Origin: Planctomycetaceae bacterium
GTDB taxonomy: Bacteria; Planctomycetota; Planctomycetia; Pirellulales; Thermoguttaceae
Reading direction: 5' to 3'
DNA: 14,504 nt
Assembly (NCBI GenBank): GCA_031287585.1
Contig: JAITST010000179.1
Span: 1 to 14,504 of the forward strand
Below the pieces are notes generated by a model that was given only the letters and a program-made list of their open reading frames with translations, searched no databases and was not told where the DNA came from. A program made the translations under genes and the position numbers. Shown here piece by piece: positions 1 to 7,176 of this stretch; within the stretch, counting starts at the first letter, position 1; every line of letters starts with the position of its first letter.

Positions 1-1466
1 ATATTGCGTTTCGTGCTGAACTATTGATTTCACCCGCAGAGCAATTGATGGCTATCGGACAAAACGGTGAAGATGCGTTTACCGATGCGATTATGTTGCT
101 CGAAAAATCCGATGCAACATCACAACCGCATCCAATGCTTGTCGCGGCAAACCGCCGTCTCGCGGATGCGTTGACCCGTCAATGGAAACTTGCGAAAGCG
201 GAGCAGTATTGGCTTCGGACACAACAACTTGCTGTTCAGGCAGCGTTATCACAACATGGGAACGAACGGTTATCACGGTTGTGCGAGGACGCGGTTCACG
301 CGAAATTGGCACTCGCGGAATACGCCCGTTATTCCGGTGATTTGAATACTGCCCGTTTTAGTTGCCGTGACTTAATTGGCGGTATTCACGATACTTTGTT
401 GTTGCTTGATACTATCGAAGAAGATGTTAGCGATGACAAGCAGCGTTTGACTGAGCAACTTGCGGCTGCGATGGAAATTCTCGCCGACTGTACGTTATTT
501 GTACCAACTCATTTCGGACAACATTCGGCTGCGAACTCTCGTTTTTTTAGAAACGAAGCCCAAACGTGGTATGCCAACGCCCGTGAAATAACATCTGACG
601 TTAAGAGAAAATTTGTTTTACAATGTAAACTTGCGCTACTGGAATACAGTAACGGCGACCTGACAGAAGAACGTCATAACGAAATCTGGCAGGAAATCAA
701 AAACGATAATTCACGACTTGAAGCCAGTTACCTGACTAGCCGCCGTACAATGGAATACTATGATGTTATCGACATTTTTTTTGGGCAAACATCTCATAGT
801 AATATAAACTGTATCAGGAATTGGCTTGACGAAAAGCGGTTGAACAGTAATGCGTTTGACCGTTATGTTGGTGAACGGCTTGATTTACAGTTATTCTGTA
901 TCAATTCATTACTCAAAGAGATTGGACAGCGCGACAACGAATTATACCGCCAGGATATTGAACGTTATCTCGACCCGATTTTGTTACAACATCTCGTTTC
1001 GGAAGTTAAGATGCGCCCGTTTTTAATGCCGTTTTATGACTTGGCGATAATGCGGTTAAAGGACGAAGATTTACCGCAAACAGTGCTAACGATTCGTGCC
1101 GCCCGAGCGCAACTATTTGGGGGGACATTGCCCAAAGTTTTGACGGTATTCTATTTTCCGTTAGATTCAAGTGAGGGGTTTGCGATTTTTCTTCCACTTG
1201 ACCGTCAACAAGGAAAACGGTTTGATTTGGGATTCAATCGTCAAGATGTCATTGATGCAGCCGTAAGTCAACGAGAGTTGAAGTTGCCGGATGATTTGGT
1301 TACTTCCATTAACGATGCGATTTCTCAATCGTCGCGTATAGATATTTCGTGGGATGATTCGGTATGCTGGACATTATCGCAAGGGAAAAATCGGCTACCA
1401 ATGTCAACATCGTGGATATTCTCGTCGCAGTTGCCCAAAGATATTTTATGGGGTATTGTGCGATAG
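1..1466 (+). CDS. Helical hypothetical protein, 5' end outside the window
   Basis: The reading frame is open from the first complete codon at position 3 to a TAG stop at 1464-1466. The first in-frame start-like codon is a TTG at 24 and the first ATG is at 48. Neither has a convincing ribosome binding site, so the gene most likely begins upstream and about 488 C-terminal codons are visible. The first half is almost entirely amphipathic helix. A stretch near codons 55-75 (AKAEQYWLRTQQLA) and another near 98-115 have TPR-like spacing, but no clean repeat series can be drawn. The last 120 residues look beta-rich, with the hydrophobic strands TVFYFPLD and GFAIFLPLD. No membrane segment is visible in this portion. 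It converges on the caspase-PDZ operon. I do not recognise the family; it may be the tail of a larger TPR-containing scaffold or regulatory protein. The coding call is good, the function unknown. Confidence 0.75.
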   Translation, partial: IAFRAELLISPAEQLMAIGQNGEDAFTDAIMLLEKSDATSQPHPMLVAANRRLADALTRQWKLAKAEQYWLRTQQLAVQAALSQHGNERLSRLCEDAVHAKLALAEYARYSGDLNTARFSCRDLIGGIHDTLLLLDTIEEDVSDDKQRLTEQLAAAMEILADCTLFVPTHFGQHSAANSRFFRNEAQTWYANAREITSDVKRKFVLQCKLALLEYSNGDLTEERHNEIWQEIKNDNSRLEASYLTSRRTMEYYDVIDIFFGQTSHSNINCIRNWLDEKRLNSNAFDRYVGERLDLQLFCINSLLKEIGQRDNELYRQDIERYLDPILLQHLVSEVKMRPFLMPFYDLAIMRLKDEDLPQTVLTIRAARAQLFGGTLPKVLTVFYFPLDSSEGFAIFLPLDRQQGKRFDLGFNRQDVIDAAVSQRELKLPDDLVTSINDAISQSSRIDISWDDSVCWTLSQGKNRLPMSTSWIFSSQLPKDILWGIVR

Positions 1467-1511
1467 TGGGAAAAAATACCGAACGTAAGATGCAATGTCT
1501 CTAAATCTTTG

Positions 1512-1636
1512 CCCCGCAAGGGGGTCAATCAATCACTGAATCGAACACTTTATTCAACCCCTTGCGGGGTTGGATTATTGGCGGTACTTACCCCGTGCTA
1601 TCGCACGGAGTTCTCCATATTTAGCCCTTACGGGGC
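1512..1636. repeat. Cluster of CCCC/GGGG short palindromes between convergent genes
   Basis: Four compact dyads follow each other. CCCCGCAAGGGG (1512-1523) is a 4-bp stem with a GCAA tetraloop. CCCCTTGCGGGG (1558-1569) is its exact reverse complement, so the two can also pair over 12 bp. CCGTGC-TATC-GCACGG lies at 1593-1608, and GCCC-TTACG-GGGC at 1624-1636. No gene is supported here. Position between two converging genes suggests transcript ends or REP-like intergenic repeats. There is no clear T-run, so these are not called as classical terminators. Confidence 0.6.
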
Positions 1637-1660
1637 AAGGATCCGTAGGAACACAACACA

Positions 1661-1719
1661 CCGTCGGCTGAATCCGACGGCAATGTTATCTATCTATTGC
1701 CGTCGGTTTCAACCGACGG
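1661..1719. repeat. Paired CCGTCGG/CCGACGG palindromes (REP-like)
   Basis: Two hairpins use the same stem. CCGTCGG-CTGAAT-CCGACGG lies at 1661-1680 and CCGTCGGTT-TC-AACCGACGG at 1700-1719. The facing arms also form an 11-bp inverted repeat, CCGACGGCAAT at 1674-1684 with ATTGCCGTCGG at 1697-1707. Alternative foldings are therefore possible. The second hairpin ends 20 bp beyond the stop of the minus-strand caspase-PDZ gene, so it could protect or end that transcript. The repeated unit is typical of dispersed intergenic palindromic repeats, but copies elsewhere in the genome cannot be checked here. Confidence 0.6.
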
Positions 1720-1739
1720 AGACGGTCAAATCATTGCCG

Positions 1740-3338
1740 CTATCGTACTTTGAAACGTACAACAGTTACGCTTGTTCCGCCTCTGGCGTTACGTGTTTCA
1801 ACTTTCATTTCGTCGCCCGCCGCGTCAACCGCGTCCGAGTAATCTTTTTCGGAATTAATTTTTTTCCCGTCAATCGAAATGATGATGTCACCAACTTCAA
1901 GCCCCGCTCTCATTCCCGGCAAATTGGGGAATACACGTGTTATCTTCACACCGTCACCGTTGTTGTCCGCCGCTTGAATTCCTAGTTTCGGCTTATCATC
2001 ACTTGGTTTCGACGCTGTTACACTTGTTGTACCGGCAGTTGCCGATGACGCGGCTTGTTGCGGGGTTGGTTTGATTGCTTGCAGTGTCACCGCGAAAGGT
2101 TCGCCGTCAATTCCGTTGACCGTATTGTCAGGGTCTAACGCCGCATAATCTTCGTGAGTTCCCTTTTCGTTGTCATCTTGCGGACGTACTTCGCCTAATG
2201 TTGCCTGAATCAACTGCGTGATTATTTTACGTCCATCGTCAGTGATTGCAACTTCGTTTTCTGTAACACCCGGTATCGGAGTCCCAAATTCTTTGCCGCG
2301 TGGATAAACTAACTCGAACGTGTTCTGATTGTAATCATCTTGACCTAGTGTAAGTATTGCCGGTGTTTGCGATGCCTGCTTCACACCGCCGGATACGCTT
2401 GCTCCTTCGACATAAATACTCTCAAAGGTTAGTCCCGTGCCGCGCGCGATATAGGGGAATACTCTATACCACGAAAGCGATTTGCTCTTATTGGCTACTA
2501 ACATTCTCGCAAAAGTTTCGGTAAAACAACCAATTCCCTGCTCGGACGGCAGTGAAACCTGACTTGTCAAACTTGAAACGATGTCAACAGTACCCGTACT
2601 TTGGAAAAACAACGAGAAAAACAACGGTGATGTAGCCGCCGCTTGAGCAGATGATATTTCCACCGGTTGAAATTTTTTCGTCTCTTGTTCAACGTTAGCA
2701 ACGGCAACATTATCCTTATTATCTTTTTCGTCCTTTTTCTCATCTTCGGGTTTCACAATCGGCTTCGGTTCCGGTTTGACCGGGATTTCTTTTCCGTCAC
2801 AAATGTCTGAAAGTAAGACACTGAGGCGGCAATTTTTCTTTGCCAAAGCCGCACGAAGTTCAGTACGATAAAGTTCTTCCTTGCCTTTGTTTAGTTCAAA
2901 GAATGTACCATATTTTCTATCAATACCGCCTTTGCTGGTCACATAAAAACAAATCGCGTCCTGCGGCTTGACTGGCAAATTTGTTATTACGGAAAGCAAC
3001 GCCTGACGTGTCATTTGCTCGGCTGGCACTTTGATTATGGCAAACGCGCCGCGGGCAAGATTACTTTTGAACAACGATTCGACTGTCTCGCCGTTTTGAG
3101 CCGCAATCTTTCCTTGTATTCCGTCAAGTTTTACGTCTGCGGCAACAACGACATAAAGCCGTCCTTGTGTCGCCCAACTTCGGCTCTCGTCAACAGGCAG
3201 CGGTTTTTCTGTAACCGCGTCAGTTTTGTCTAGCGTTTCTTTTGTGCTATTGTTTGTTGTCTGTGCAGACAAGAACGGCATAGACAAAATTGCTATGAAT
3301 AGTGTTGAAGTTATTCGTAACAGGAATGAGTTAAACAT
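1740..3338 (-). CDS. Secreted caspase-like PDZ protein with catalytic His replaced (probable pseudo-protease)
   Basis: The 532-residue protein starts at an ATG (3336-3338) preceded by GAAAGGA about 8 bp upstream. Residues 1-25 form a signal peptide ending near LSAQ. Residues 60-185 follow the caspase (clan CD, C14-like) p20 fold: a first strand RLYVVVAAD (60-68), then FYVTSKG (131-137), then LSVLLSDICDG (172-182). In the neighbouring paralogue the second motif reads FYYSGHG, so the catalytic His is Lys136 here, while the Cys of the D-x-C motif (C180) remains. Residues 186-222 are a Lys/Glu/Pro/Asp-rich linker. SPLFFSLF...GTVDIVSS...GCFTE (237-275) matches the caspase C-terminal half. A PDZ domain fills about 450-532, with AGLEVGDIIISIDGK. 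It lies 39 bp after the serpin gene and is the last gene of the operon. A role as decoy, regulator or substrate-binding partner is inference; residual activity by another mechanism is not excluded. Confidence 0.85.
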   Translation of the reverse strand: MFNSFLLRITSTLFIAILSMPFLSAQTTNNSTKETLDKTDAVTEKPLPVDESRSWATQGRLYVVVAADVKLDGIQGKIAAQNGETVESLFKSNLARGAFAIIKVPAEQMTRQALLSVITNLPVKPQDAICFYVTSKGGIDRKYGTFFELNKGKEELYRTELRAALAKKNCRLSVLLSDICDGKEIPVKPEPKPIVKPEDEKKDEKDNKDNVAVANVEQETKKFQPVEISSAQAAATSPLFFSLFFQSTGTVDIVSSLTSQVSLPSEQGIGCFTETFARMLVANKSKSLSWYRVFPYIARGTGLTFESIYVEGASVSGGVKQASQTPAILTLGQDDYNQNTFELVYPRGKEFGTPIPGVTENEVAITDDGRKIITQLIQATLGEVRPQDDNEKGTHEDYAALDPDNTVNGIDGEPFAVTLQAIKPTPQQAASSATAGTTSVTASKPSDDKPKLGIQAADNNGDGVKITRVFPNLPGMRAGLEVGDIIISIDGKKINSEKDYSDAVDAAGDEMKVETRNARGGTSVTVVRFKVR

Positions 3339-3377
3339 TGTTTGTGTCCTTTCTTAAAAGGGTTAAAGGTTAGGAAA

Positions 3378-4628
3378 TCATTTGCCAACGTAACGTCCGG
3401 TGAAAACCGGAACACCGTTGACATTATCACGTATGAGGAACAGAAACGGACGGTCAGCACGGAAGTTTATTGGTTTGGCTTCGTTCGAGGTGTTACTTTT
3501 TGGAACAACTGCCGCTCCGCTTCCCGCTGCGGCTTCTGTGCCCGATTCATCAACCCGAATAATAACATTCTGAGTAATCTGGTCCACACAAAGCCCCTCA
3601 GTTTCACTGATGCCGGTAAATTCCGCTTTCTGACGGTCAAAAATTATTTCTGCTCCCATATTCACAAGTACGGGTTTTAGGTTAATTTCAGATTCAATAG
3701 TAAAAGTTGGTAAAACTAACTCAATGTTTTCAATAGTCGAATCGTTGAGCATCTTTGTCAACGCTGTTTCATTCAGGGTGTTTTCTACCTCGCTCAATGA
3801 AATTTTATCGTTCGGTAAAACAATAATCATTGAGTACTGGTTACGCGAGTACGGTATAGCGGCTGTTTGATATTTATCACTTTTGAGATAATTGAGCCGC
3901 AGCGTGTTTTGCATAAACGGAACGGTACTAGTTTGATTTTTCAAACCATAAAACTTGTCCTGTTTAGTTTTTGTCTTATCAAACGGAATCGCCCATTTAC
4001 CTTGAAAATTCAACGTATTAACGAGAACAAGACGTGTTTGCTGGTCAAACGAGTCGAACATTTTAGTAATTTTGTTGTTTGTCGATTGCGAAACCCAACT
4101 GTTGATTTTGTTACATTCTTCAACGTTATTGTGTTCAAAGTCCGCGGCGGTAACGCTGACGTTAAAACGTGAGCGTAACGTTTCCGTATATGTTTGACGA
4201 ACAGAAAAACTTTTTTCAATCCAGATTCCGTTGGTTGACGTGATTGGTGATTCATCAGTTTTGTTTTCTGGTAAACGTAACCACGTTGTCCGTTTGGATT
4301 TTCCGTCCTGCGGAACAAATATCGTTTGAAGTTTTTTTTGTGTTTCACCAGCCGCACCAAGTGTCAGCATCTCACCGAGAGACGAAACGCCATAAGGAGA
4401 TGTTACCATATTTGTTTCCGTACCCGTTACCGTTTGAACGGAACGATGAAAACGGAAAACGAAATCATTCGGCTGCTGCCCGCTAACAGATTTAGTTTCC
4501 GGCTTCGCGACAGTGTTTGCTGCGGCGGGTGTTTCTGTTTTGGCAGGCACTGGCGTATATGCGTAAAGTGATAACGGCATTGTCAATAATAACAGTGCGG
4601 GTATGTAACTGAATAGTTTGTTTGACAT
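3378..4628 (-). CDS. Secreted serpin (serine/cysteine protease inhibitor, MEROPS I4)
   Basis: I place the start at the ATG of 4626-4628 (416 residues), not at an in-frame ATG 54 bp upstream. It has AGAGG about 8 bp upstream and puts a signal peptide (MSNKLFSYIPALLLLTMPLSLYA) at the N-terminus. Serpin landmarks run in order: NMVTSPYGVSSLGEMLTLGA, then LVNTLNFQGKWAIPFD, AAIPYSRNQYSMIIVLPND, LVLPTFTIESE, the hinge and reactive loop, and the C-terminal signature RADRPFLFLIRD...VFTGRY. The hinge is of the inhibitory type: E361 at P17, G363 at P15, T364 at P14, then a run of Ala/Gly/Ser. Counting 17 residues as in alpha-1-antitrypsin puts P1 at Lys377 and P1' at Ser378 (AVVPK|SNTS), codons 3500-3495. 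Mature length near 393 fits the family. It sits between two caspase-like genes, 47 bp after the first and 39 bp before the second. The family call is firm; the target protease is inferred. Confidence 0.96.
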   Translation of the reverse strand: MSNKLFSYIPALLLLTMPLSLYAYTPVPAKTETPAAANTVAKPETKSVSGQQPNDFVFRFHRSVQTVTGTETNMVTSPYGVSSLGEMLTLGAAGETQKKLQTIFVPQDGKSKRTTWLRLPENKTDESPITSTNGIWIEKSFSVRQTYTETLRSRFNVSVTAADFEHNNVEECNKINSWVSQSTNNKITKMFDSFDQQTRLVLVNTLNFQGKWAIPFDKTKTKQDKFYGLKNQTSTVPFMQNTLRLNYLKSDKYQTAAIPYSRNQYSMIIVLPNDKISLSEVENTLNETALTKMLNDSTIENIELVLPTFTIESEINLKPVLVNMGAEIIFDRQKAEFTGISETEGLCVDQITQNVIIRVDESGTEAAAGSGAAVVPKSNTSNEAKPINFRADRPFLFLIRDNVNGVPVFTGRYVGK

Positions 4629-4675
4629 TGGAAGACCTCTTCGTTTCTGGGATTGATTGAAAATGGAATGGGACT

Positions 4676-5803
4676 TTACCATCCCAACGTAATTACTGCC
4701 GACATTACTTTACCGTCTCTGATATTGATTAGTTTAACATTCATAACCTTATCAGATGAGTCAACAGCATCAGAGTATTCCTTCTCCGTGTTAATCGGTT
4801 TACCGTTAATTTCTGTGATAATGTCTCCGGCTTCAAGACCTGAACGCTGCGCAGGCGAATCAGTAATGATTTCCAGCATCTTCATTCCGCCGTCTTTGTT
4901 CGGAGTAGCACGTACACCAAACCGGTATCCCTTCTTCTCGCCTCCAATTTCTGCCGGTGAGTTTGGTACAGGTATTATAAACTTGCCCGGAAAATCGAAA
5001 GCGACGACAGTCTGTGTCATCTGTCCTTGTACACCATTTGGAAAACTTTCCCTGAACGCATTGTTGGTTTTTACACTCAATTCATCTACGATTTTTTTCC
5101 AGTCCATTTGTGCGTTATCTCTATTTATCTGTAAAATTTCAACAAACGGATATGTAAAACAGGAACCGCGATTATCAATTTTTCTGTTATCACAACCTGA
5201 AAATTCACCTATCTTTGATGATGTTATGTCAACCGTACCCTTACAGTAAATGAAAAGACTGCCAAACAGCGGCGACATTTCTTTCGCAAAAAACTTTTCT
5301 GATACCTGACGTTTTTTAGCCATAGGTTCAACTTTGACATTACAACAATCAGTGAGAATGACCGATAAACGCGCCGACTTTTGTTTGATACGCTCAGTTA
5401 TATCGTTTCGATACATATCGCCTGTACTGATTTGCAGTATCTGCATTTGATTTGCTGCATCATACGCACCGTGACCTGAATAGTAAAAAACAACAGTATC
5501 CTCATTGGAAATTTTCAGATCGTCAATGAATTTAAGAAGATTTTCCTTTTTCAATCCGTCATTAGTCAATACTTCTATGTGAAGTTGTTTTTGGGGTATA
5601 TTTGCCTCAAACAACCGTTTGATGTTTTGTTGGTCTATCATCGCAATATCACCAACTCCGCCGGCGGCATTGTTATCGGCTGCAATGACCAAGTGCAACA
5701 TTTGTGCTTCCGCACCGTTTATGCTTATTATTGCTGTCAGGCAGACAATCATAACCGAAATAATACGGCAGATATTATGTTGAAAAATTTTTGAAAGCGT
5801 CAT
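4676..5803 (-). CDS. Secreted caspase-like (C14/metacaspase-type) protease with C-terminal PDZ domain
   Basis: The 375-residue protein starts at the ATG of 5801-5803, with GAGG 7 bp upstream. A signal peptide spans about residues 1-33, ending in AEAQ. The caspase-fold p20 core is clear: LHLVIAADN (36-44), the His motif VVFYYSGHG (104-112, His111), and the Cys motif LSVILTDCC (146-154, D152 and C154). These give an intact catalytic dyad. The C-terminal half has SPLFGSLFIYCKGTVDITSS (177-196) and GSCFT (213-217), as in C14 enzymes. A PDZ domain at about 292-375 carries RSGLEAGDIITEINGK. The hydrolase would cleave peptide bonds outside the cytoplasm; the PDZ probably selects or tethers substrate. 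It leads a tight three-gene set with the serpin and the His-less paralogue, which shares the PDZ stretch IN(T/S)EK(E/D)YSDAVD, so the pair arose by duplication. Cleavage specificity cannot be read from sequence alone. Confidence 0.88.
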   Translation of the reverse strand: MTLSKIFQHNICRIISVMIVCLTAIISINGAEAQMLHLVIAADNNAAGGVGDIAMIDQQNIKRLFEANIPQKQLHIEVLTNDGLKKENLLKFIDDLKISNEDTVVFYYSGHGAYDAANQMQILQISTGDMYRNDITERIKQKSARLSVILTDCCNVKVEPMAKKRQVSEKFFAKEMSPLFGSLFIYCKGTVDITSSKIGEFSGCDNRKIDNRGSCFTYPFVEILQINRDNAQMDWKKIVDELSVKTNNAFRESFPNGVQGQMTQTVVAFDFPGKFIIPVPNSPAEIGGEKKGYRFGVRATPNKDGGMKMLEIITDSPAQRSGLEAGDIITEINGKPINTEKEYSDAVDSSDKVMNVKLINIRDGKVMSAVITLGW

Positions 5804-5865
5804 ATTGTTGCCTCATAAAATCAGTAGTTGTTTGTGATAGTTGAAAATATAAAAGAGAGACGGCG

Positions 5866-5906
5866 GGAAACAGAGCCGTATCCTTATGGTCACGGCTCTG
5901 CTTTCC
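5866..5906 (-). terminator. Strong stem-loop between the DUF4384-like gene and the caspase operon
   Basis: CAGAGCCGT (5871-5879) pairs perfectly with ACGGCTCTG (5892-5900) around a 12-nt loop. The stem extends by GGAAA (5866-5870) with TTTCC (5902-5906) past one bulged C. Read on the minus strand it lies 30 nt after the stop of the 5937-7010 gene and is followed by a pyrimidine-rich run ending in TTTTATATTTT before the caspase gene. It could be a leaky terminator or a processing site setting different expression for the upstream gene and the caspase-serpin set. The T-rich tract is not adjacent to the stem, which lowers confidence. Confidence 0.5.
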
Positions 5907-5936
5907 ATTCCGGTACTCAAAAGAGACCGTTTAGTT

Positions 5937-7010
5937 TTACCACCTCCAGTTTGGACCGCACTTGTTCAACGAGAGTTGAAGTTGTCCGACACCGTTATCA
6001 GAGAAAAGATAGATAGCAGCGTCATCAATGTTGGTATAGCAACCGCGATAATTGATGAAGTTGATATTGGTAACGTTCGTTATGTTGATGTAGTTGTAAG
6101 TATTACTCGAATAACGAACATAGTGTACCGGACGAATAAATCTCGGATATGATACGTGATAACGAACACGGCATTTGACGGCTCCATCTTCGTAATCCTT
6201 ACCAGCCAAACCAGCATCGTTTATAGCGGCAAACTTTGTCAATGCCGATTCACTGGAAATGTCGGCAGCACCTTTCACTACACCGGTGTAAGCACTTGCG
6301 ATTGCTGACGCATTAGCAGAGTCCGCGTCTGTCCGTGTGGTTGCGGTCGCTGTGGCTGAACTGGAACTAGAACCTGCGTCTGCCCGTGCGACTGCAACAG
6401 CAACAGCGGCGGATTGCGGTGCAACAGTTCTGACACCTTCCCAGTCGGCTCTGGTTACAACAATCGACATATATTCGGCGTTGTGATTTCCGTCCATCTG
6501 GAATGCGACAGGCAAACGAGTGTCTGTTCCCGGTTTAACAATACGGTAACTGTCGGGAAAACGGTCGTCCGGGTATGCACGTTTGGATTGGCTGATTCCG
6601 GGATAATTCTGGTAAATCGTAACATAAACCGGAATTGCGGTTTGAACGTGAACATAGAAAACCTCGTTCGGTGCCCAACGATAATACTTTGGATTAACAA
6701 ATCGTCCGTCAGACAATTCAAACCAAACTTTGATTGCGTTAGTACATCCGCTCACAGTACCGCTGCCATTCGCGAGCGGAACATCGACTGGAGCAATTAC
6801 TCTAAACTTGGTTGCGCCATCGTCACCTTTGACAACAGCATCAGGGCTGCTAAGGTCTTTCTTAACATTTTCCGAAAGTTGGGTAAACGCTTTAATAGCG
6901 GCTTCACGGTCAAGGTCGCCGACATCGCTGCTGTTTGGAACATCCTGCGCAAAAGCGGCACAAAGGGTTGCGATCATAAATATCGACGCGAGTGTAATCA
7001 TACGTTTCAT
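5937..7010 (-). CDS. Secreted protein with DUF4384-like domain and Ala/Ser-rich linker
   Basis: The 357-residue protein starts at the ATG of 7008-7010 with a strong AAGGAGA 7 bp upstream. A signal peptide covers residues 1-21 (cleavage near AAFA-Q). Residues 92-190 look like a DUF4384-type beta domain: IKVWFELSDGRF, then APNEVFYVHVQTAIPVYVTI, YPDDRFPDSY, the turn KPGTDTRLPV, and AEYMSIVVTR. The match is by eye and moderate. Residues 198-245 are almost only Ala, Ser, Thr, Val and Asp, a flexible linker. The C-terminal 75 residues are unlike the rest: a Tyr/Arg-rich segment (RYHVSYPRFIRP) leads into an Asn/Ile/Thr/Tyr stretch (302-322) with NIT, NVT and NIN units. DUF4384 domains are often found with caspase-fold proteins, which fits the genes downstream (family knowledge, not proof). 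A structural or carbohydrate-facing surface role is possible. The exact function is unknown. Confidence 0.8.
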   Translation of the reverse strand: MKRMITLASIFMIATLCAAFAQDVPNSSDVGDLDREAAIKAFTQLSENVKKDLSSPDAVVKGDDGATKFRVIAPVDVPLANGSGTVSGCTNAIKVWFELSDGRFVNPKYYRWAPNEVFYVHVQTAIPVYVTIYQNYPGISQSKRAYPDDRFPDSYRIVKPGTDTRLPVAFQMDGNHNAEYMSIVVTRADWEGVRTVAPQSAAVAVAVARADAGSSSSSATATATTRTDADSANASAIASAYTGVVKGAADISSESALTKFAAINDAGLAGKDYEDGAVKCRVRYHVSYPRFIRPVHYVRYSSNTYNYINITNVTNINFINYRGCYTNIDDAAIYLFSDNGVGQLQLSLNKCGPNWRW

Positions 7011-7052
7011 TGGTCTGTCTCCTTATCAAAAAGGGGTTAGTTAAGTTGTTTC

Positions 7053-7068
7053 GTGTTCACATGAACAC
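7053..7068. promoter_or_regulatory. Operator-like dyad upstream of the DUF4384-like gene
   Basis: GTGTTC and GAACAC form a perfect 6-bp inverted repeat around ACAT, 42 bp before the ATG at 7010. Size and symmetry fit a binding site for a dimeric regulator, or a short hairpin in the 5' leader of the minus-strand transcript. No matching dyad was noticed upstream of the other genes. No clear promoter hexamers were found beside it. Confidence 0.3.
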
Positions 7069-7176
7069 TTCCGATACTTACAAATGACCGTTTCCAAAGA
7101 ATAACCGACACAAACATAAAAATTTTCTCAAAAAATCGAGAATTACTATGAAACGTTATACAGCCCAACATTTACG

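Noticed and set aside
1509..1985. Open frame of 158 codons on the plus strand
   Set aside because: It starts within the palindrome cluster and then runs antisense through the well-supported caspase-PDZ gene. It has no ribosome binding site and its composition reflects the repeats.
4653..5249. Open frame of 198 codons on the plus strand
   Set aside because: It is antisense to the active caspase-PDZ gene, whose domains, signal peptide and ribosome binding site are convincing. The plus-strand product shows no family pattern.
1740..5803. Intracellular abortive-infection or cell-suicide caspase system
   Set aside because: All three proteins carry signal peptides, so they should act outside the cytoplasm. 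No pore-former, CRISPR or sensor gene is nearby.
6414..7040. Open frame of 208 codons on the plus strand
   Set aside because: It is the antisense shadow of the DUF4384-like gene and runs over that gene's start and ribosome binding site.
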